Shown piece by piece: positions 13,596 to 14,111 of a stretch of 14,111 nucleotides of DNA. Under the pieces are notes generated by a model. The model did no database searches and was not told the DNA's origin. It saw only the letters and a list, made by a program, of their open reading frames with translations. Where the stretch lies: the NCBI GenBank assembly GCA_035628595.1, contig DASPJN010000166.1, positions 1 through 14,111 on the forward strand, in the 5' to 3' direction. Source of the stretch: Chryseosolibacter sp035628595. GTDB lineage: Bacteria; Bacteroidota; Bacteroidia; Cytophagales; Cyclobacteriaceae. Position numbers and translations under genes: made by a program. Position 1 is the first letter of the stretch. Each line of letters opens with the position of its first letter.

Positions 13596-14111
13596 GTTAT
13601 AATTTTTGTTTCCGTTCGGTATCAACACCGATGCCTGTGGTACGATGTAAAATTTTTAAGCCTGTTTGAAATCCACACCCGGCAAAGGGGCTGATTCCTG
13701 GAGCAAATCTAAAATTAACTTCATAAAATGCCCGTGAGGCAGTTGCCGGATTTTGCTTTGAGTAATTTACCGGTTCCATCATGGTATAATCTTTTCAGCG
13801 GCGCCAACCTATCCATTGATCCGTAATAGCTGACTGCATTTGTCTCCACTCTTCCTCCACTCTCTGTCCACTCTTCCTCCGCTTTTCAGGTATCTGTTAC
13901 TCATGTTTCAAGTATCCGTAAAGGGAGTTGTCCAGGCCGTGATTGAGCAATGTGATGGTCGTTCGCGAATCGCCGAACATCGGAGGCCACGCAGAGAACT
14001 ACAAACCCGACAGGATGTTTGTTGCGTCATTTCGCATGTTTTTCATTTCCCACACGATGTACCTTGTAATATTTTTCTTGTATTTCGAGTCCAATTAGGT
14101 GTATTTCAAAA
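13596..14111. other. Gene-poor stretch with broken minus-strand frames (possible decayed gene)
   Basis: About 515 bases hold no convincing intact gene. On the minus strand one frame reads protein-like segments separated by stops: 31 codons at 14094-14002 ('YIVWEMKNMRNDATNIL' within), a TAG, then 33 codons at 13998-13900 ('TTITLLNHGLDNSLYGYLKHE' in part) and TAA. A 31-codon ORF with its own ATG at 13904, overlapping the previous stop, then runs to a TAG at 13809 and covers the repeat at 13845-13880. A further 60-codon minus frame (about 13782-13597) has no recognisable features. On the plus strand an ATG at 13903 stays open to the window edge, but its translation is not protein-like. The pattern suggests an eroded gene or non-coding sequence. 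No tRNA or insertion sequence is seen. Confidence 0.4.
13845..13880. repeat. 14-bp direct repeat in a pyrimidine-rich tract
   Basis: TCCACTCTTCCTCC occurs at 13845-13858 and 13867-13880, a 22-base period, with the interval also pyrimidine-rich (ACTCTCTG). On the minus strand this is a purine tract of GGAGGAAGAGTGGA copies. The copies fall in different reading frames of any minus-strand ORF, so the repeat is a DNA or RNA feature rather than a protein repeat. Confidence 0.6.

Noticed and set aside
13845..13880. A CRISPR array.
   Set aside because: There are only two 14-base repeats with an 8-base interval, far from CRISPR repeat and spacer sizes, and no cas gene is present.
13903..14111. A plus-strand partial gene starting at the ATG at 13903 and running off the right edge.
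   Set aside because: The frame is open, but the translation is Arg/Cys/Val-rich with no domain-like pattern, and the opposite strand reads at least as plausibly.

Overview
The window looks like chromosomal DNA of a Bacteroidetes (Bacteroidota) bacterium, probably of the Cytophagales. The evidence is a BatD-type protein, an Nfu_N plus NifU-C scaffold protein, an AraC regulator with a membrane-embedded N-terminal half, and signal peptides that all place Gln directly after the predicted cleavage site. Shine-Dalgarno sequences are largely absent. One good match to the Bacteroidetes -7 promoter element (TAnnTTTG) lies before the Nfu gene. I see no rRNA, tRNA, CRISPR array, insertion sequence or phage gene. 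The gene content is mostly housekeeping with a few accessory enzymes.

Layout. Bases 1-300: a small conserved-looking minus-strand gene (about 61 aa) with its own terminator, divergent from what follows. Bases 452-5524, all plus strand: a stand-alone BatD-like exported membrane protein closely followed by chorismate synthase (aroC); a 70-aa two-helix membrane protein; a dicarboxylate/amino-acid:cation symporter with an unusual hydrophilic insert after its first helix; and an Nfu-type Fe-S scaffold. Bases 5611-7579: a secreted endonuclease/exonuclease/phosphatase-fold enzyme and, 13 bases later, a membrane-bound AraC-type regulator, probably one transcript. Bases 7584-8720, minus: a lipoprotein serine hydrolase of the class C beta-lactamase fold, convergent with the regulator at a 4-base gap. 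Bases 8893-9891, plus: a metallo-beta-lactamase-fold hydrolase with a C-terminal membrane helix, ended by a clear terminator. Bases 9958-11954, minus: a TerB-like protein and, upstream of it with its own terminator, an exported Xaa-Pro aminopeptidase. Bases 12144-13328, plus: a membrane acyltransferase (AT3 family). Bases 13377-13595, minus: a 72-aa conserved-looking small protein, convergent with the acyltransferase across a strong shared hairpin. Bases 13596-14111 hold no convincing intact gene, only a pyrimidine-rich direct repeat and broken minus-strand reading frames that may be a decayed gene.

How the genes fit together. No single pathway links the window. aroC serves aromatic amino-acid synthesis, Nfu serves Fe-S cluster delivery, and the symporter, aminopeptidase, EEP enzyme and lipoprotein hydrolase suggest uptake and turnover of material at the envelope. 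I did not find an obvious new multi-gene system. The features most worth a second look are inverted repeats placed on or next to start codons (3117-3139, 8705-8751, 8861-8882), the symporter insert, the tail-anchored metallo-hydrolase, and the gene-poor right end.
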